This document shows, piece by piece, positions 40,133-49,543 of a DNA stretch of 64,000 bases. Both the position numbers and the translations under genes were made by a program. The DNA is from Musicola paradisiaca NCPPB 2511. GTDB taxonomy: Bacteria > Pseudomonadota > Gammaproteobacteria > Enterobacterales > Enterobacteriaceae. Within the stretch, counting starts at the first letter, position 1, and every line of letters begins with the position of its first letter. Location of the stretch: NCBI RefSeq assembly GCF_000400505.1, contig NZ_CM001857.1, positions 1,772,386 to 1,836,385 of the forward strand, read 5' to 3'. A model generated the notes under the pieces. It made no database searches and had not been told where the DNA came from. It worked only from the letters and a program-made list of their open reading frames with translations.

Positions 40133-41155
40133 ATGAGTGACAGCATTCTTTCCCAGGCCGAAATTGACGCATTACTGAATGGCGATAGTGATGATAGCGA
40201 TAACAAAGCCAAATCAGCCGCGTCTGCTGACAGTGATATTAAACCGTATGACCCCAATACACAGCGGCGGGTTGTTCGTGAGCGTTTACAATCACTGGAG
40301 ATTATTAACGAGCGTTTTGCCCGTCAGTTTCGCATGGGGCTATTCAACCTACTCCGTCGTAGCCCGGATATCACTGCTGGACCTATCAAGATTCAGCCCT
40401 ATCATGATTTTGCCCGCAATTTGCCGGTGCCAACAAACCTTAACCTAGTGCATTTGAAACCACTTCGAGGGACTGCTTTATTTGTATTCTCTCCCAGCCT
40501 GGTCTTTATTGCGGTGGATAACCTGTTCGGGGGGGATGGTCGTTTCCCCACAAAAGTAGAAGGTCGGGAATTCACACATACCGAACAGCGAGTAGTAAAA
40601 AGAATGCTTCGGTTGGCATTAGACGCTTATGGTGATGCCTGGAATGCCATTTACAAGCTGGATGTGGAATATGTCCGGTCTGAAATGCAGGTTAAGTTTA
40701 CGAATATCACGACATCGCCTAATGATATCGTGGTCACTACGCCGTTCCATGTTGAAATTGGTAATCTCACGGGGGAATTCAATATTTGTATTCCTTTCGC
40801 GATGATTGAACCGTTGCGTGAGCTGCTGGTGAATCCACCTCTGGAGAACTCGCGTCAGGAAGATCAAAACTGGCGGGAAACGTTGGCCAAGCAGGTACAG
40901 CATTCTGAATTGGAGTTGGTTGCGAATTTTGTCGACATTCCCTTAAGATTGTCGAAAGTATTGAAATTAAAACCAGGTGATGTATTACCTATTGAAAAAC
41001 CTGAGAGTTTGGTTGCTCATGTTGATGGCGTACCCGTCCTTACCGGGCAATATGGTACTTTCAAAGGACAATATGCCCTCAGGGTTGAACGTTTGATTAA
41101 TCCTATTTTGAATAATCTGAATAATCTGAATAACGAGGAACAGCCCAATGAGTGA
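40133..41155 (+). CDS. fliM: Flagellar motor switch protein FliM
   Basis: C-ring component that binds CheY-P. 340 residues. The N-terminal CheY-docking peptide SILSQAEIDALLNG is intact. The middle domain (ERFARQFRMGLFNLLRRSPD; GGDGRFPTKVEGREFTHTEQ) and C-terminal FliN-like domain follow. A short Asn/Leu repeat (NNLNNLNN) occurs at the very end. Overlaps fliN by 8 nt. Confidence 0.97.
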   Translation: MSDSILSQAEIDALLNGDSDDSDNKAKSAASADSDIKPYDPNTQRRVVRERLQSLEIINERFARQFRMGLFNLLRRSPDITAGPIKIQPYHDFARNLPVPTNLNLVHLKPLRGTALFVFSPSLVFIAVDNLFGGDGRFPTKVEGREFTHTEQRVVKRMLRLALDAYGDAWNAIYKLDVEYVRSEMQVKFTNITTSPNDIVVTTPFHVEIGNLTGEFNICIPFAMIEPLRELLVNPPLENSRQEDQNWRETLAKQVQHSELELVANFVDIPLRLSKVLKLKPGDVLPIEKPESLVAHVDGVPVLTGQYGTFKGQYALRVERLINPILNNLNNLNNEEQPNE

Positions 41156-41558
41156 CACGAAGAAACCGTCCGAAGAAAAAGATTCAGTGGACGATCTGTG
41201 GGCTGATGCATTTAATGAGCAACAGACCGCAGAGAAAGCAGGCAGCGCTGAAGGGATTTTTAAAACACTTGATGTCGATACGGCATCTGGGACAGCTCAA
41301 GATATTGATTTAATTTTAGATATTCCAGTAAAGCTGACTGTTGAGTTGGGCAGAACCAAAATGACAATCAAAGAGCTTCTGAGACTGTCCCAAGGGTCAG
41401 TAGTGGCTCTTGATGGGTTGGCTGGCGAGCCTTTGGATATCTTAATCAATGGTTATTTGATTGCTCAGGGTGAAGTTGTCGTCGTTGCTGATAAGTACGG
41501 TGTGCGCATTACAGATATTATCACTCCCTCTGAACGTATGCGTCGTCTGAGCCGTTAG
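41148..41558 (+). CDS. fliN: Flagellar motor switch protein FliN
   Basis: C-ring base and FliH docking protein. 136 residues with the SpoA-type domain (ILDIPVKLTVELGRTKMTIK; LNGYLIAQGEVVVVADKYG has I in place of L at its start: INGYLIAQGEVVVVADK). It ends MRRLSR. Confidence 0.97.
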   Translation: MSDTKKPSEEKDSVDDLWADAFNEQQTAEKAGSAEGIFKTLDVDTASGTAQDIDLILDIPVKLTVELGRTKMTIKELLRLSQGSVVALDGLAGEPLDILINGYLIAQGEVVVVADKYGVRITDIITPSERMRRLSR

Positions 41559-41563
41559 CTCCC

Positions 41564-41983
41564 ATGTCTCAACCCCAGGATCAGACAATGCTCACATCGA
41601 CGGTGCAGCCAGCAGTTGGCACCGCACCGTCGTATTCTTCAGATTCTGCATTGACGCAAATTGGTGTTGTTTTAGGCCTGATTCTTGTACTCATTCTACT
41701 GATGGCATGGTTGGCCAGAAAGTTGGGCTTTGCCCCACAAATGAGACAGAACAAGATGTTGAAGGTAGTTTCGAGCTGCCTGGTCGGTCAGCGTGAGCGA
41801 GTCGTCATCGTTGAGGTGGATAATGAGTGGTTGGTATTGGGGGTTACGCCTCAGCAGATCACTCATTTGCATACTTTGCCCGCAAAAACGATAGATGAGG
41901 TGCCTGCGGTGGATAAATCGAAGTCGACAGATTTTCGTTCACTCCTGAATAAAGTGTTAACTCGCTCGGAAAAATCAGAATGA
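41564..41983 (+). CDS. fliO: Flagellar export accessory protein FliO
   Basis: Membrane chaperone for FliP ring assembly. 139 residues: N-terminal periplasmic tail, one membrane helix (about 32-52), then the cytoplasmic domain [20 protein letters not shown]. An ATG at 41588 is an alternative start. Overlaps fliP by 4 nt. Confidence 0.93.
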   Translation: MSQPQDQTMLTSTVQPAVGTAPSYSSDSALTQIGVVLGLILVLILLMAWLARKLGFAPQMRQNKMLKVVSSCLVGQRERVVIVEVDNEWLVLGVTPQQITHLHTLPAKTIDEVPAVDKSKSTDFRSLLNKVLTRSEKSE

Positions 41984-42744
41984 TGATGTTTTCTGCACCA
42001 CGTGCGCGTTTAGTTCGGCGCAGCTTTTTTACCATTCTGATTGTCTTTTTCGCCCCGAATTCGTGGGCTCAGTTACCCGGCATCATCAGTCAGCCGTTGG
42101 CAAATGGCGCTCAGAGTTGGAGTCTTCCAGTCCAGACGCTGGTGTTGTTAACATCGCTGACATTTATTCCTGCTGTTTTGCTGATGATGACCAGTTTCAC
42201 TCGCATTATCATTGTGCTGGGATTACTGCGTAGTGCTTTAGGTACGCCGACGGCTCCGCCAAACCAAATTCTGATCGGCCTCAGCCTATTTTTGACTTTT
42301 TTCATTATGTCTCCTGTTTTGACTAAGGTATATCAAGATGCGTACCAGCCTTTCAGCGAGAATAAAATCAATATGGAAACTGCAATCGAGCGGGGTTCCC
42401 AGCCGTTGCGTCAGTTTATGTTGCGTCAAACGCGGGAAACGGATCTGGCATTGTTCGCCCGTTTAGCCGAAATATCCGCATTATCAGGGCCTGAAGCGGT
42501 TCCTATGCGTGTTTTGGTGCCAGCCTTTGTGACCAGTGAGTTGAAAACCGCATTTCAGATTGGGTTCACTATCTTCATTCCTTTCCTGATCATTGACTTG
42601 GTTGTAGCCAGTGTACTTATGGCGTTGGGAATGATGATGGTACCTCCAGCAACGGTTTCGTTACCATTCAAACTGATGTTATTTGTGCTGGTTGACGGGT
42701 GGCAATTGTTGTTGAGTTCGTTGGTACAGAGCTTTTACAGTTAA
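41980..42744 (+). CDS. fliP: Flagellar export gate protein FliP
   Basis: Pore-forming subunit of the FliPQR gate. 254 residues with a cleavable signal peptide (to about WAQ) and four further helices. Diagnostic motifs are [40 protein letters not shown] and [15 protein letters not shown]. Tandem ATGs at 41980/41983/41986 leave the start slightly uncertain. Confidence 0.97.
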   Translation: MMMFSAPRARLVRRSFFTILIVFFAPNSWAQLPGIISQPLANGAQSWSLPVQTLVLLTSLTFIPAVLLMMTSFTRIIIVLGLLRSALGTPTAPPNQILIGLSLFLTFFIMSPVLTKVYQDAYQPFSENKINMETAIERGSQPLRQFMLRQTRETDLALFARLAEISALSGPEAVPMRVLVPAFVTSELKTAFQIGFTIFIPFLIIDLVVASVLMALGMMMVPPATVSLPFKLMLFVLVDGWQLLLSSLVQSFYS

Positions 42745-42774
42745 CCATGACTAAATGTCGTAGGGACTGAAATC

Positions 42775-43044
42775 ATGACACCTGAATCCATAATGGCAAT
42801 GGGCAATGAAGCGATGAAAGTGGCGCTTTCGTTGTCGGCTCCGTTGTTACTGGCTGCACTGGTAACAGGCCTTATCGTAAGTATCCTGCAGGCAGCGACC
42901 CAGATAAACGAGATGACGCTTTCTTTTATTCCCAAGGTACTTGCTGTCTTTGCCACAATCATTATTGCCGGCCCTTGGATGCTAGGGGTATTCCTTGATT
43001 ATGTCCGTTCGTTGTTTGGCAGCCTGCCAACGATCATTGGCTAA
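42775..43044 (+). CDS. fliQ: Flagellar export gate protein FliQ
   Basis: Two-helix gate subunit of 89 residues, same length as E. coli. LLLAALVTGLIVSILQAATQ and EMTLSFIPKVLAV are conserved. Confidence 0.97.
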   Translation: MTPESIMAMGNEAMKVALSLSAPLLLAALVTGLIVSILQAATQINEMTLSFIPKVLAVFATIIIAGPWMLGVFLDYVRSLFGSLPTIIG

Positions 43045-43046
43045 TC

Positions 43047-43835
43047 ATGATCGAATTGACGGCGGCAGACTTAACTCATTGGCTTAATCAGTTTTTCTGG
43101 CCGTTTATCCGAATATTGGCATTGATATCCACTGCACCGGTATTAAGCGAAAAAGAGATCAACAATAGAGTAAAGATTGGTCTGGCGTTGCTAATCACCT
43201 TTCTTGTCAGTCCCACGATACCTATCCCGTTGATTCCTATTTTTTCTGCCAGCGGGCTATGGGTGCTGGGAAAACAAATGGCGATAGGTGTTTGTATCGG
43301 TTTTACCATGCAGTTAGCATTGACTGCTTTCCGTGTCGCCGGCGAGCTGATCGGTCTGCAGATGGGGTTATCGTTTGCGACCTTTTTCGACCCGTCTGGC
43401 GGGCCGAATATGCCGGTACTGGCACGTCTTTTGAATTTACTCGTGTTATTACTTTTCATGGCGTCCAATGGGCACTTATGGTTGGTCTCCATGCTCGCTG
43501 ATACTTTTCATGTTATCCCAATTAACGATGACGCCATCGACAGTCATATTTTCTATTCGGTAGCGTTAGCCGGGATACAGATTTTCAACTATGGACTCAG
43601 ACTGGCATTACCGCTGATCACATTATTGCTGGTTATAAACTTGTCTCTGGGGTTTTTGAACCGGATGTCGCCGCAGCTTTCGGTTTTTGTTATTGGATTC
43701 CCGGTGACACTGACTGTCGGTATTCTGACTCTTAGCTTTCTGATGCCTCTTCTTCCCACTTTTGCTGAACGTGTCTTCGGGGAATTTTTTGATGTTATTG
43801 CCAGGATGGTTGGGAATTTCATTCCTGGGAATTAA
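43047..43835 (+). CDS. fliR: Flagellar export gate protein FliR
   Basis: Gate subunit with about six membrane helices, 262 residues. RILALISTAPVLSEKEINNR, ELIGLQMGLSFATFFDPSGG and LGFLNRMSPQLSVFVIGFPV are family hallmarks. It starts 2 bp after fliQ and is the last gene of the fliL operon. Confidence 0.97.
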   Translation: MIELTAADLTHWLNQFFWPFIRILALISTAPVLSEKEINNRVKIGLALLITFLVSPTIPIPLIPIFSASGLWVLGKQMAIGVCIGFTMQLALTAFRVAGELIGLQMGLSFATFFDPSGGPNMPVLARLLNLLVLLLFMASNGHLWLVSMLADTFHVIPINDDAIDSHIFYSVALAGIQIFNYGLRLALPLITLLLVINLSLGFLNRMSPQLSVFVIGFPVTLTVGILTLSFLMPLLPTFAERVFGEFFDVIARMVGNFIPGN

Positions 43836-44157
43836 ACATCAACAATTCTATGTTGTTACGTTCTATCTCAAGGGCGATAGGATTTGATCCTAGCCATTGA
43901 TCTCGTGATTTATCTATACACATTCCTATTCTCTGCCGGACGGATTTGCTGAGAGTATTTGACCGTTTTATACGGATGATTTTGAGAAAAATAAATGCAA
44001 CCAATTGAAAATAAAAAAATATAAAATTTTGACCTAAACACCTAAAGGTTGGGTGCAGTAAGCCGATACCACAAAGGACGGTGGTTGACGCCGTGGGCGG
44101 CAAAGCCTGAACCCTTACCATTTAAGTCCTGATGGATGATTTAAAAGGAAATCTCTT
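43836..44157. other. fliR-fliC intergenic region
   Basis: 322 bp with no gene. It contains the sigma28 promoter of fliC and a leader of about 80 nt. An AT-rich tract lies just upstream of the promoter (about 43985-44030). Confidence 0.7.
44043..44069 (+). promoter_or_regulatory. Sigma28 promoter of fliC
   Basis: -35 TAAAGGTT (7/8), 11-bp spacer, -10 GCCGATAC (7/8). About 90 bp before the fliC ATG. Confidence 0.92.
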
Positions 44158-45297
44158 ATGGCACAAGTAATTAACACAAACAGCATTTCGCTGATTGCGC
44201 AGAACAACTTAAACAAGTCTAAGACTTCGTTGAGTACTGCGATTGAACGTCTGTCCTCTGGTCTGAAAATCAACAGCGCTGCAGATAACGCTGCGGGTCA
44301 GGCGATTTCTAACCGTTTCACTTCTCAGATCAACGGTCTGACTCAGGCTTCCAGCAACGCCAGCGATGGTATCTCTCTGGCTCAGACCACTGAAGGCGCT
44401 CTGGACGAAATCAACGAAAACTTGCAGTCCATCCGTACTCTGACCGTACAGGCTCAGAACGGTACCAACTCTGCAAGCGACCTGCAGTCAATCCAGGATG
44501 AAATCACTCAGCGTCTGTCTGAAATCGACCGTATTTCTGCCCAGACCGACTTTAACGGCGTTAAAGTTCTGGATGGTAGCAAGACCTCCGTATCTATTCA
44601 GGTTGGCTCTCAGGATGGTCAGACCATCACTATCGACCTGCAGAAAATCAATACAACCAGCCTGAACCTGACTGGTTTTAACGTCGATGGTCCTTCATTG
44701 TCTGGTTCTGCTACTGATGCAAGCTCCGGTACTTACAACAGTACTTCTTACACCGGTGTTAGCGTGACTGTTGGTAGCACGACTGGTGGTAGTGTTTCTG
44801 GTTCCTTCAGCGGCGTGCTGAGCGGTGCGACTCTGGTTTCTGATGACAATGGTAACTACTTCGTCAGCGGTACTCTGACTTCTGCCGTATCTAACGTTGG
44901 TGCTTCCGGTACTACGGCTTACTACAAACTGACTTCCAACGATCTGTCTGTAGACAGTACCACGGGTACTCTGACTATTTCTATCGATTCGGTCAGCACT
45001 GATGACCTGACTCTGGCTGCGACGTCTGATCCGCTGACTACGCTGGACAAAGCCATCGCTCAGGTAGATAGCATGAAGAGTAACCTCGGTGCGATTCAGA
45101 ACCGCTTCGACTCTACTATCAACAACCTGACCAGCACCACGACCAACCTGAGCGAAGCTCAGTCTCGTATCCAGGATGCTGACTATGCAACTGAAGTGTC
45201 CAATATGAGTAAAGCCCAGATCCTGCAACAGGCTGGTACCTCTGTTTTGGCCCAGGCTAACTCTGTACCGCAGACTGTTCTGTCTCTGCTGCAGTAA
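44158..45297 (+). CDS. fliC: Flagellin FliC
   Basis: Filament subunit, 379 residues. The D0/D1 N-terminus (AQVINTNSISLIAQNNLNKS; IERLSSGLKINSAADNAAGQ) and C-terminus (NRFDSTINNLTSTTTNLSEA; AQILQQAGTSVLAQANSVPQ; LSLLQ) are strongly conserved and built from preferred codons. The variable middle (about 170-290) is compact and very rich in Ser, Thr and Gly, which suits O-linked glycosylation by the downstream enzymes. Followed at once by a strong terminator. Confidence 0.98.
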   Translation: MAQVINTNSISLIAQNNLNKSKTSLSTAIERLSSGLKINSAADNAAGQAISNRFTSQINGLTQASSNASDGISLAQTTEGALDEINENLQSIRTLTVQAQNGTNSASDLQSIQDEITQRLSEIDRISAQTDFNGVKVLDGSKTSVSIQVGSQDGQTITIDLQKINTTSLNLTGFNVDGPSLSGSATDASSGTYNSTSYTGVSVTVGSTTGGSVSGSFSGVLSGATLVSDDNGNYFVSGTLTSAVSNVGASGTTAYYKLTSNDLSVDSTTGTLTISIDSVSTDDLTLAATSDPLTTLDKAIAQVDSMKSNLGAIQNRFDSTINNLTSTTTNLSEAQSRIQDADYATEVSNMSKAQILQQAGTSVLAQANSVPQTVLSLLQ

Positions 45298-45312
45298 TAT
45301 GCCTTGTGTTGC

Positions 45313-45338
45313 AAAACCCCACTTCGGTGGGGTTTTTT
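45313..45338 (+). terminator. Rho-independent terminator of fliC
   Basis: AAACCCCAC-TTCG-GTGGGGTTT with a UUCG tetraloop and a T-run of six. Confidence 0.95.
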
Positions 45339-45352
45339 ATTGTCAGCTTTAA

Positions 45353-45373
45353 ACCACCTCCTCGGGAGGTGGT
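45353..45373 (+). repeat. GC-rich hairpin downstream of fliC
   Basis: ACCACCTCC and GGAGGTGGT, 9-bp perfect stem, 3-nt loop, no T-run. The 3' arm carries an anti-Shine-Dalgarno-like/GGA motif. Could stabilise an RNA 3' or 5' end. Confidence 0.6.
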
Positions 45374-45517
45374 GATTGTTCCTGTGAGGCTCTAGCCTGA
45401 AGAAAGCCCATGCGTAAATGTTTCATCTTACACTTTGATGATTCAGAGAGACTGTGAGGTTTTTTCCTCGGTAATGCATTCGAGAAGAAGGCTAAAGAGT
45501 GGCGAATAAAGATGTTG

Positions 45518-45564
45518 TGCCCCCTTTCAGGGGGCTACATCAAAGCCGCCTTCTTTGAAGGCGG
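45518..45564 (+). terminator. Paired hairpins with terminator upstream of the glycosyltransferase gene
   Basis: GCCCCCT-TTC-AGGGGGC (45518-45534) is followed by CCGCCTTC-TTT-GAAGGCGG (45546-45564) and then ATTTTTACTTTT. The second is a good intrinsic terminator although no gene ends here, so a small transcript may end at this point. Confidence 0.7.
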
Positions 45565-45726
45565 ATTTTTACTTTTATATGGACAATATTTATTGAGCGC
45601 CTGTTTGTTCTTCAACCGATGCTATACATGGTTATTTTTTCCCGATCATATTAAAAGTCATAAATGAAATAGTTGCATTTCACTTCATAGATTGAATAGC
45701 CGTAAAAAAGTGTCTGACATTCTCTG

Positions 45727-45754
45727 TTTGGAACCGGCTATAGGCGTTTATAAT
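45727..45754 (+). promoter_or_regulatory. Candidate sigma70 promoter of the glycosylation genes
   Basis: -10 TATAAT (45749-45754, perfect) with -35 TTTGGA (45727-45732) at 16 bp. About 98 bp before the ATG at 45852. It suggests constitutive rather than strictly FliA-dependent transcription. Confidence 0.5.
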
Positions 45755-45851
45755 CTGCTAAATTTATGAGATGCTAGCGATTATGCTGCTTTATTCGGCG
45801 GTATAAGAAAATAAAAGAGGCTAGCAGGCCTGATCAACAAGAGGTGTGGTG

Positions 45852-48800
45852 ATGGGTAATACGCCATTGGTAAGTGTTATCATTTTTGCAGAGAATCCTC
45901 GTTTTTTTGAGTTGTCACTCCGAAGTGCCTTACAGCAAGACTATGCCAACATTGAAATTATTGTATGCGATGCTACTTCTGACAGCGTAATTGAAAACAT
46001 CGCCTACAAATTACTCGCGATGTCTCCTTATACCATTCATTATCACCGCTGTGATGCATCTCATGATTTTGAGAATCGTTTTGTCAAATCCCTTGATATG
46101 GTGAAAGGCGAATATATCAAGTTTTTGTTTGACAAGGATGTAATCCGGGAAGATTGCGTTAGATTATTGGTTGGGGTTCTGGATAGTGATACTTCGTTGA
46201 CAATTGCATCATCCCGACATCAAAGGATTGGTAGCGATGGGCAAGAATTAAATGAAAGTGCGGCCTCGGTTTATCCATTTACGGATGACAGAATCATAAA
46301 AGGCGAAGGGGTGCCAAGTTTCTTTGCGGATTATGTCATCAATTTTATTGGTGCATTTTCCTGCACCCTTTTCCGGAAGGCTGATCTGCTGTCAGTGGAA
46401 AAACCAATTTTCCATATTGGTGGTCAGAGTTTTGGCGCTATGGGTTCCCTGGTGTTGTATACGAAATTGCTGATGCGCGGCGATCTGGTGATGTTGGCGC
46501 AACCGCTGTCACAAATACGTATCCTTGATACCGGGAAAATTAATGATGCAATCGATGGCAAAGAATTTGTTGAGCATTCCCTTTTTGGCAAGGCGATTGT
46601 TCAGGTTGGTTGGTTTATACCCTATAAGGGCAATAGTAAATATATCCAGATTGCACCGCTCGATTTTCCCGAACAGTTCATTGACTTCGACATTGATGAA
46701 GCAATAAGAAATAAACAGAACGAGTTACTGATTAAAAAAACGGAATCAAAAGGTGGATGGCTGGCTGCTCGCGTACCTACCCGGATCGAGTCAGAGTTTA
46801 TCAACCGTTATCTGGAGCAAAATCCGGATGGAAGGACATTCTGTATTGTTATTTATGATGCGTTTAACGATGCGGAAAAAGTTAATAAAACTCTTGAGAG
46901 TATTTTTGATTCCTCTATTTCTGGAGTAATTGTCAAACCAATAGTATTGACGATGGCAGAGAATGATATCTATCCCATTATGGATGGGGTGGAGTATAAG
47001 AAATTAGAAAATTTACTTGCCCAATCATTAAACGATATTGTCACGAATGTTGAGTTCGACTGGCTTTTAAATATCCGTGCTGGTGAGTGTGTAACGGCAG
47101 GCGGGTTGATTATGACCAGTATCGGTCTTGTTAGCGCACAAGGCTGTTCTGCAGTTTACGGCGATGAACTGTTGCGTGGAGACAACGATAACATCGGTGC
47201 GTCTTGTCGCCCTGATTTCAATCTAGATTATCTGCTCAGCACTCCCGCCATTATGGCGTCCCACTGGCTGTTTAAACGGGAAGTGCTGCTGGAGCTGGGT
47301 GGATTTGACAATGCATTTTCACAAAGTATCGAGTTCGAATTTATTGTTCGGCTGATTGAACAGAAAGGGATTGGGTCGATAGGGCACTTGGCGGAGTTCC
47401 TGACCATATCGGATGCCGTGACGTTGCGATCCATACCGGATGAGATTCGAGTGCTGGAACGTCACTTGGTAAGGCGCGGATATGAGAATGCTCGAGTTTT
47501 GACTCCGGCGCCGGGGCATTATCGACTGGTCTATAACCATGCGGAAAAACCGCTGGTTTCTATCATTATTCCTGCCAAGGATAAACTTTCCGTATTGGCC
47601 AGCAGCGTTACCAGTCTATTGGAGAAAACCAAATACCGGAATTACGAACTGATTATTGTGGATCATGGCAGCCAGAATAATGAGACCAAAGTCTGGCTGG
47701 ATGGTCTGGCGAAAGTGGATCCCCATCGTATCCGGGTATTTTATGCTCCGGAAGGGGCAACTGAATTTGGTGTTAACAATTTGGCGTTTTCAGCCGCCAA
47801 TGGTGATTATCTGCTGTTCCTGAAAAGCGAAACCGCCATTATCCAGGCTGAATGGCTGGATAATATGCTTAATCATATTCAGCGCCCGGAGGTGGGTATT
47901 GTTGGCGCCAAACTGATTTATTCCGATGGCAGCGTGCAACATGCGGGGATGATTCTCGGATTGCGCGGCCCGGCGGATATCCCATTTGCCGGTGAATCAG
48001 TGAACTCCAGCGGTTATATGGAACGCCTGGTCGTTGATCAAGATTACACCGCGATAAGCGCCGCCTGCATGCTGATTAAGAAAGCGCTGTTTGATGATAT
48101 TGGTGGGTTCGATGAACAGCAGTTCGGCACTGCCTACGGCAATGTGGATCTTTGTCTGAAGGCGCGCGAAGCCGGTTATCTTACCGTCTGGACTCCGTAT
48201 GCCATCGTTATGCATGACAAAGCGGCAAATAGCACGGAATCGGTGAAGGACGATAATGCTGAAATGGAGCATAAGCACCGTGCATTTTTGGTGGAACAGG
48301 ATCGGATGTATGAAAAATGGCTTCCGGTCATCAGTCGCGATCCAGCTTATAACATCAACCTGTCTCTTAATGGGCGAGGGTTTGAAATTGAACCCGATCC
48401 CTCATTGATCTGGCGCCCGCTGAGTTGGAATCCGTTGCCTATCGTGATGGCACAAAATGCTGATTCATTTGGTTGCGGCCACTACCGCGTGATTAAACCT
48501 TTCAATGCGTTAAAGGATGCTGGTTTGATCGATGGCAAACTGGCAAACGTCTATCTGAGTTTGCCGACGATGGCGCGCTATGCACCGGATGTTCTGATTT
48601 GCCAGCGCCCAACATCCGACTACTTCCATGACTGGGTTCATCGTCTGTCCAAATACACGGGTACGTTCAAAGTTTACGAGGTGGACGATTACATGCCCAA
48701 CGTTCCGCTGAAGAGTATTCATCGCAAAGATGTTCCCAAAGATATCCTCAAAGCGATGCGTAAAAGTCTGGGTTTTATGGATCGATTCGTTGTTTCTACC

Positions 48801-49418
48801 CAGCCTTTGGCTGAGGCCTTCGCCGGCATGCATGCAGATATTCGCGTGGTGGAGAACAAGCTACCGGTTGAATGGTGGGGTAACTTGACCTCGCTGCGCC
48901 GACAAGGGAAAAAACCGCGCGTAGGATGGGGTGGCGGTAGTAGCCATACCGGCGATTTGGAGCTGATTGTGGATATTGTCCGGGATTTGGCGGATGAGGT
49001 TGAATGGGTCTTTTTCGGTATGTGTCCGGAAAAACTTCGTCCCTATATCCATGAATTTTATAAAGGTGTGCCGATCGATTCCTATCCGGAAAAGCTGGCG
49101 TCCATGAATCTGGATCTCGCGTTGGCCCCACTTGAGGATAATCTGTTTAACCGCTGTAAAAGTAATCTTCGTTTGCTGGAGTATGGTGCATGTGGTTATC
49201 CCGTTATTTGCAGTGATATTGAACCGTATCGTTGTGATCTGCCTGTGACCCGCGTCCGCAATCGTTATAAAGAGTGGATGGATGCGATCAGAGAATACTT
49301 GTCCGATCTTAATGAAACAGCAAAGACGGGGGATATGCTAAAACAAGCCGTCAGTCGTGATTGGATGCTGGATGGTGATAATTTGCATATATGGCGGGAG
49401 GCTTGGTTACCTAATTGA
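45852..49418 (+). CDS. Large multidomain glycosyltransferase, probable flagellin glycosyltransferase
   Basis: 1188-residue cytosolic protein without membrane segments, in the size and position class of flagellin glycosyltransferases next to fliC (FgtA/Fgt1 type of Pseudomonas). Domains seen: a GT-A/GT2-like N-terminus (about 6-230, PLVSVIIFAENPRFFELSLR), a second degenerate GT2-like module (about 330-545), and a well-conserved GT2 module (about 566-825, PLVSIIIPAKDKLSVLASSV; NVDLCLKAREAGY). The C-terminal GT-B/GT4-like domain (about 862-1188) shows YRVIKPFNAL, GWGGGSSHTGD and LLEYGACGYPVICSDIEPY. The ATG at 45852 is preferred (AGAGGT 6 nt upstream). GTGs at 45846 and 45849 are alternatives. 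Donor sugars cannot be read from sequence. Acting on FliC is inferred from location and family. Confidence 0.88.
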   Translation: MGNTPLVSVIIFAENPRFFELSLRSALQQDYANIEIIVCDATSDSVIENIAYKLLAMSPYTIHYHRCDASHDFENRFVKSLDMVKGEYIKFLFDKDVIREDCVRLLVGVLDSDTSLTIASSRHQRIGSDGQELNESAASVYPFTDDRIIKGEGVPSFFADYVINFIGAFSCTLFRKADLLSVEKPIFHIGGQSFGAMGSLVLYTKLLMRGDLVMLAQPLSQIRILDTGKINDAIDGKEFVEHSLFGKAIVQVGWFIPYKGNSKYIQIAPLDFPEQFIDFDIDEAIRNKQNELLIKKTESKGGWLAARVPTRIESEFINRYLEQNPDGRTFCIVIYDAFNDAEKVNKTLESIFDSSISGVIVKPIVLTMAENDIYPIMDGVEYKKLENLLAQSLNDIVTNVEFDWLLNIRAGECVTAGGLIMTSIGLVSAQGCSAVYGDELLRGDNDNIGASCRPDFNLDYLLSTPAIMASHWLFKREVLLELGGFDNAFSQSIEFEFIVRLIEQKGIGSIGHLAEFLTISDAVTLRSIPDEIRVLERHLVRRGYENARVLTPAPGHYRLVYNHAEKPLVSIIIPAKDKLSVLASSVTSLLEKTKYRNYELIIVDHGSQNNETKVWLDGLAKVDPHRIRVFYAPEGATEFGVNNLAFSAANGDYLLFLKSETAIIQAEWLDNMLNHIQRPEVGIVGAKLIYSDGSVQHAGMILGLRGPADIPFAGESVNSSGYMERLVVDQDYTAISAACMLIKKALFDDIGGFDEQQFGTAYGNVDLCLKAREAGYLTVWTPYAIVMHDKAANSTESVKDDNAEMEHKHRAFLVEQDRMYEKWLPVISRDPAYNINLSLNGRGFEIEPDPSLIWRPLSWNPLPIVMAQNADSFGCGHYRVIKPFNALKDAGLIDGKLANVYLSLPTMARYAPDVLICQRPTSDYFHDWVHRLSKYTGTFKVYEVDDYMPNVPLKSIHRKDVPKDILKAMRKSLGFMDRFVVSTQPLAEAFAGMHADIRVVENKLPVEWWGNLTSLRRQGKKPRVGWGGGSSHTGDLELIVDIVRDLADEVEWVFFGMCPEKLRPYIHEFYKGVPIDSYPEKLASMNLDLALAPLEDNLFNRCKSNLRLLEYGACGYPVICSDIEPYRCDLPVTRVRNRYKEWMDAIREYLSDLNETAKTGDMLKQAVSRDWMLDGDNLHIWREAWLPN

Positions 49419-49543
49419 TTGAACGTGCGTCACCGAAAGACATTAAATAGTGAAACTGTGTTACGCATCGAAATTATGTGGTAGCTGAAGTATGTATTTA
49501 AATTATAATACTATTCAGTCTACATGATGAAGTGAGGACTATC

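Larger units (their letters stand above)
45298..45851. other. Intergenic region between fliC and the glycosyltransferase gene
   Basis: 554 bp without a gene. It holds the fliC terminator, two further hairpins and a second terminator, a TGAAAT/ATTTCA palindrome at 45665-45682, and a sigma70-like promoter near 45727-45754. Confidence 0.7.

Noticed and set aside
45665-45682. TGAAAT-N6-ATTTCA palindrome as a KdgR-type operator
   Set aside because: Arm sequence and spacing differ from the KdgR box. Left as an unassigned palindrome in the intergenic note.
45797-45804. GGCGGTAT before the glycosyltransferase gene as a JUMPstart/ops element
   Set aside because: Only the first seven bases match the ops core. 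The rest does not fit.
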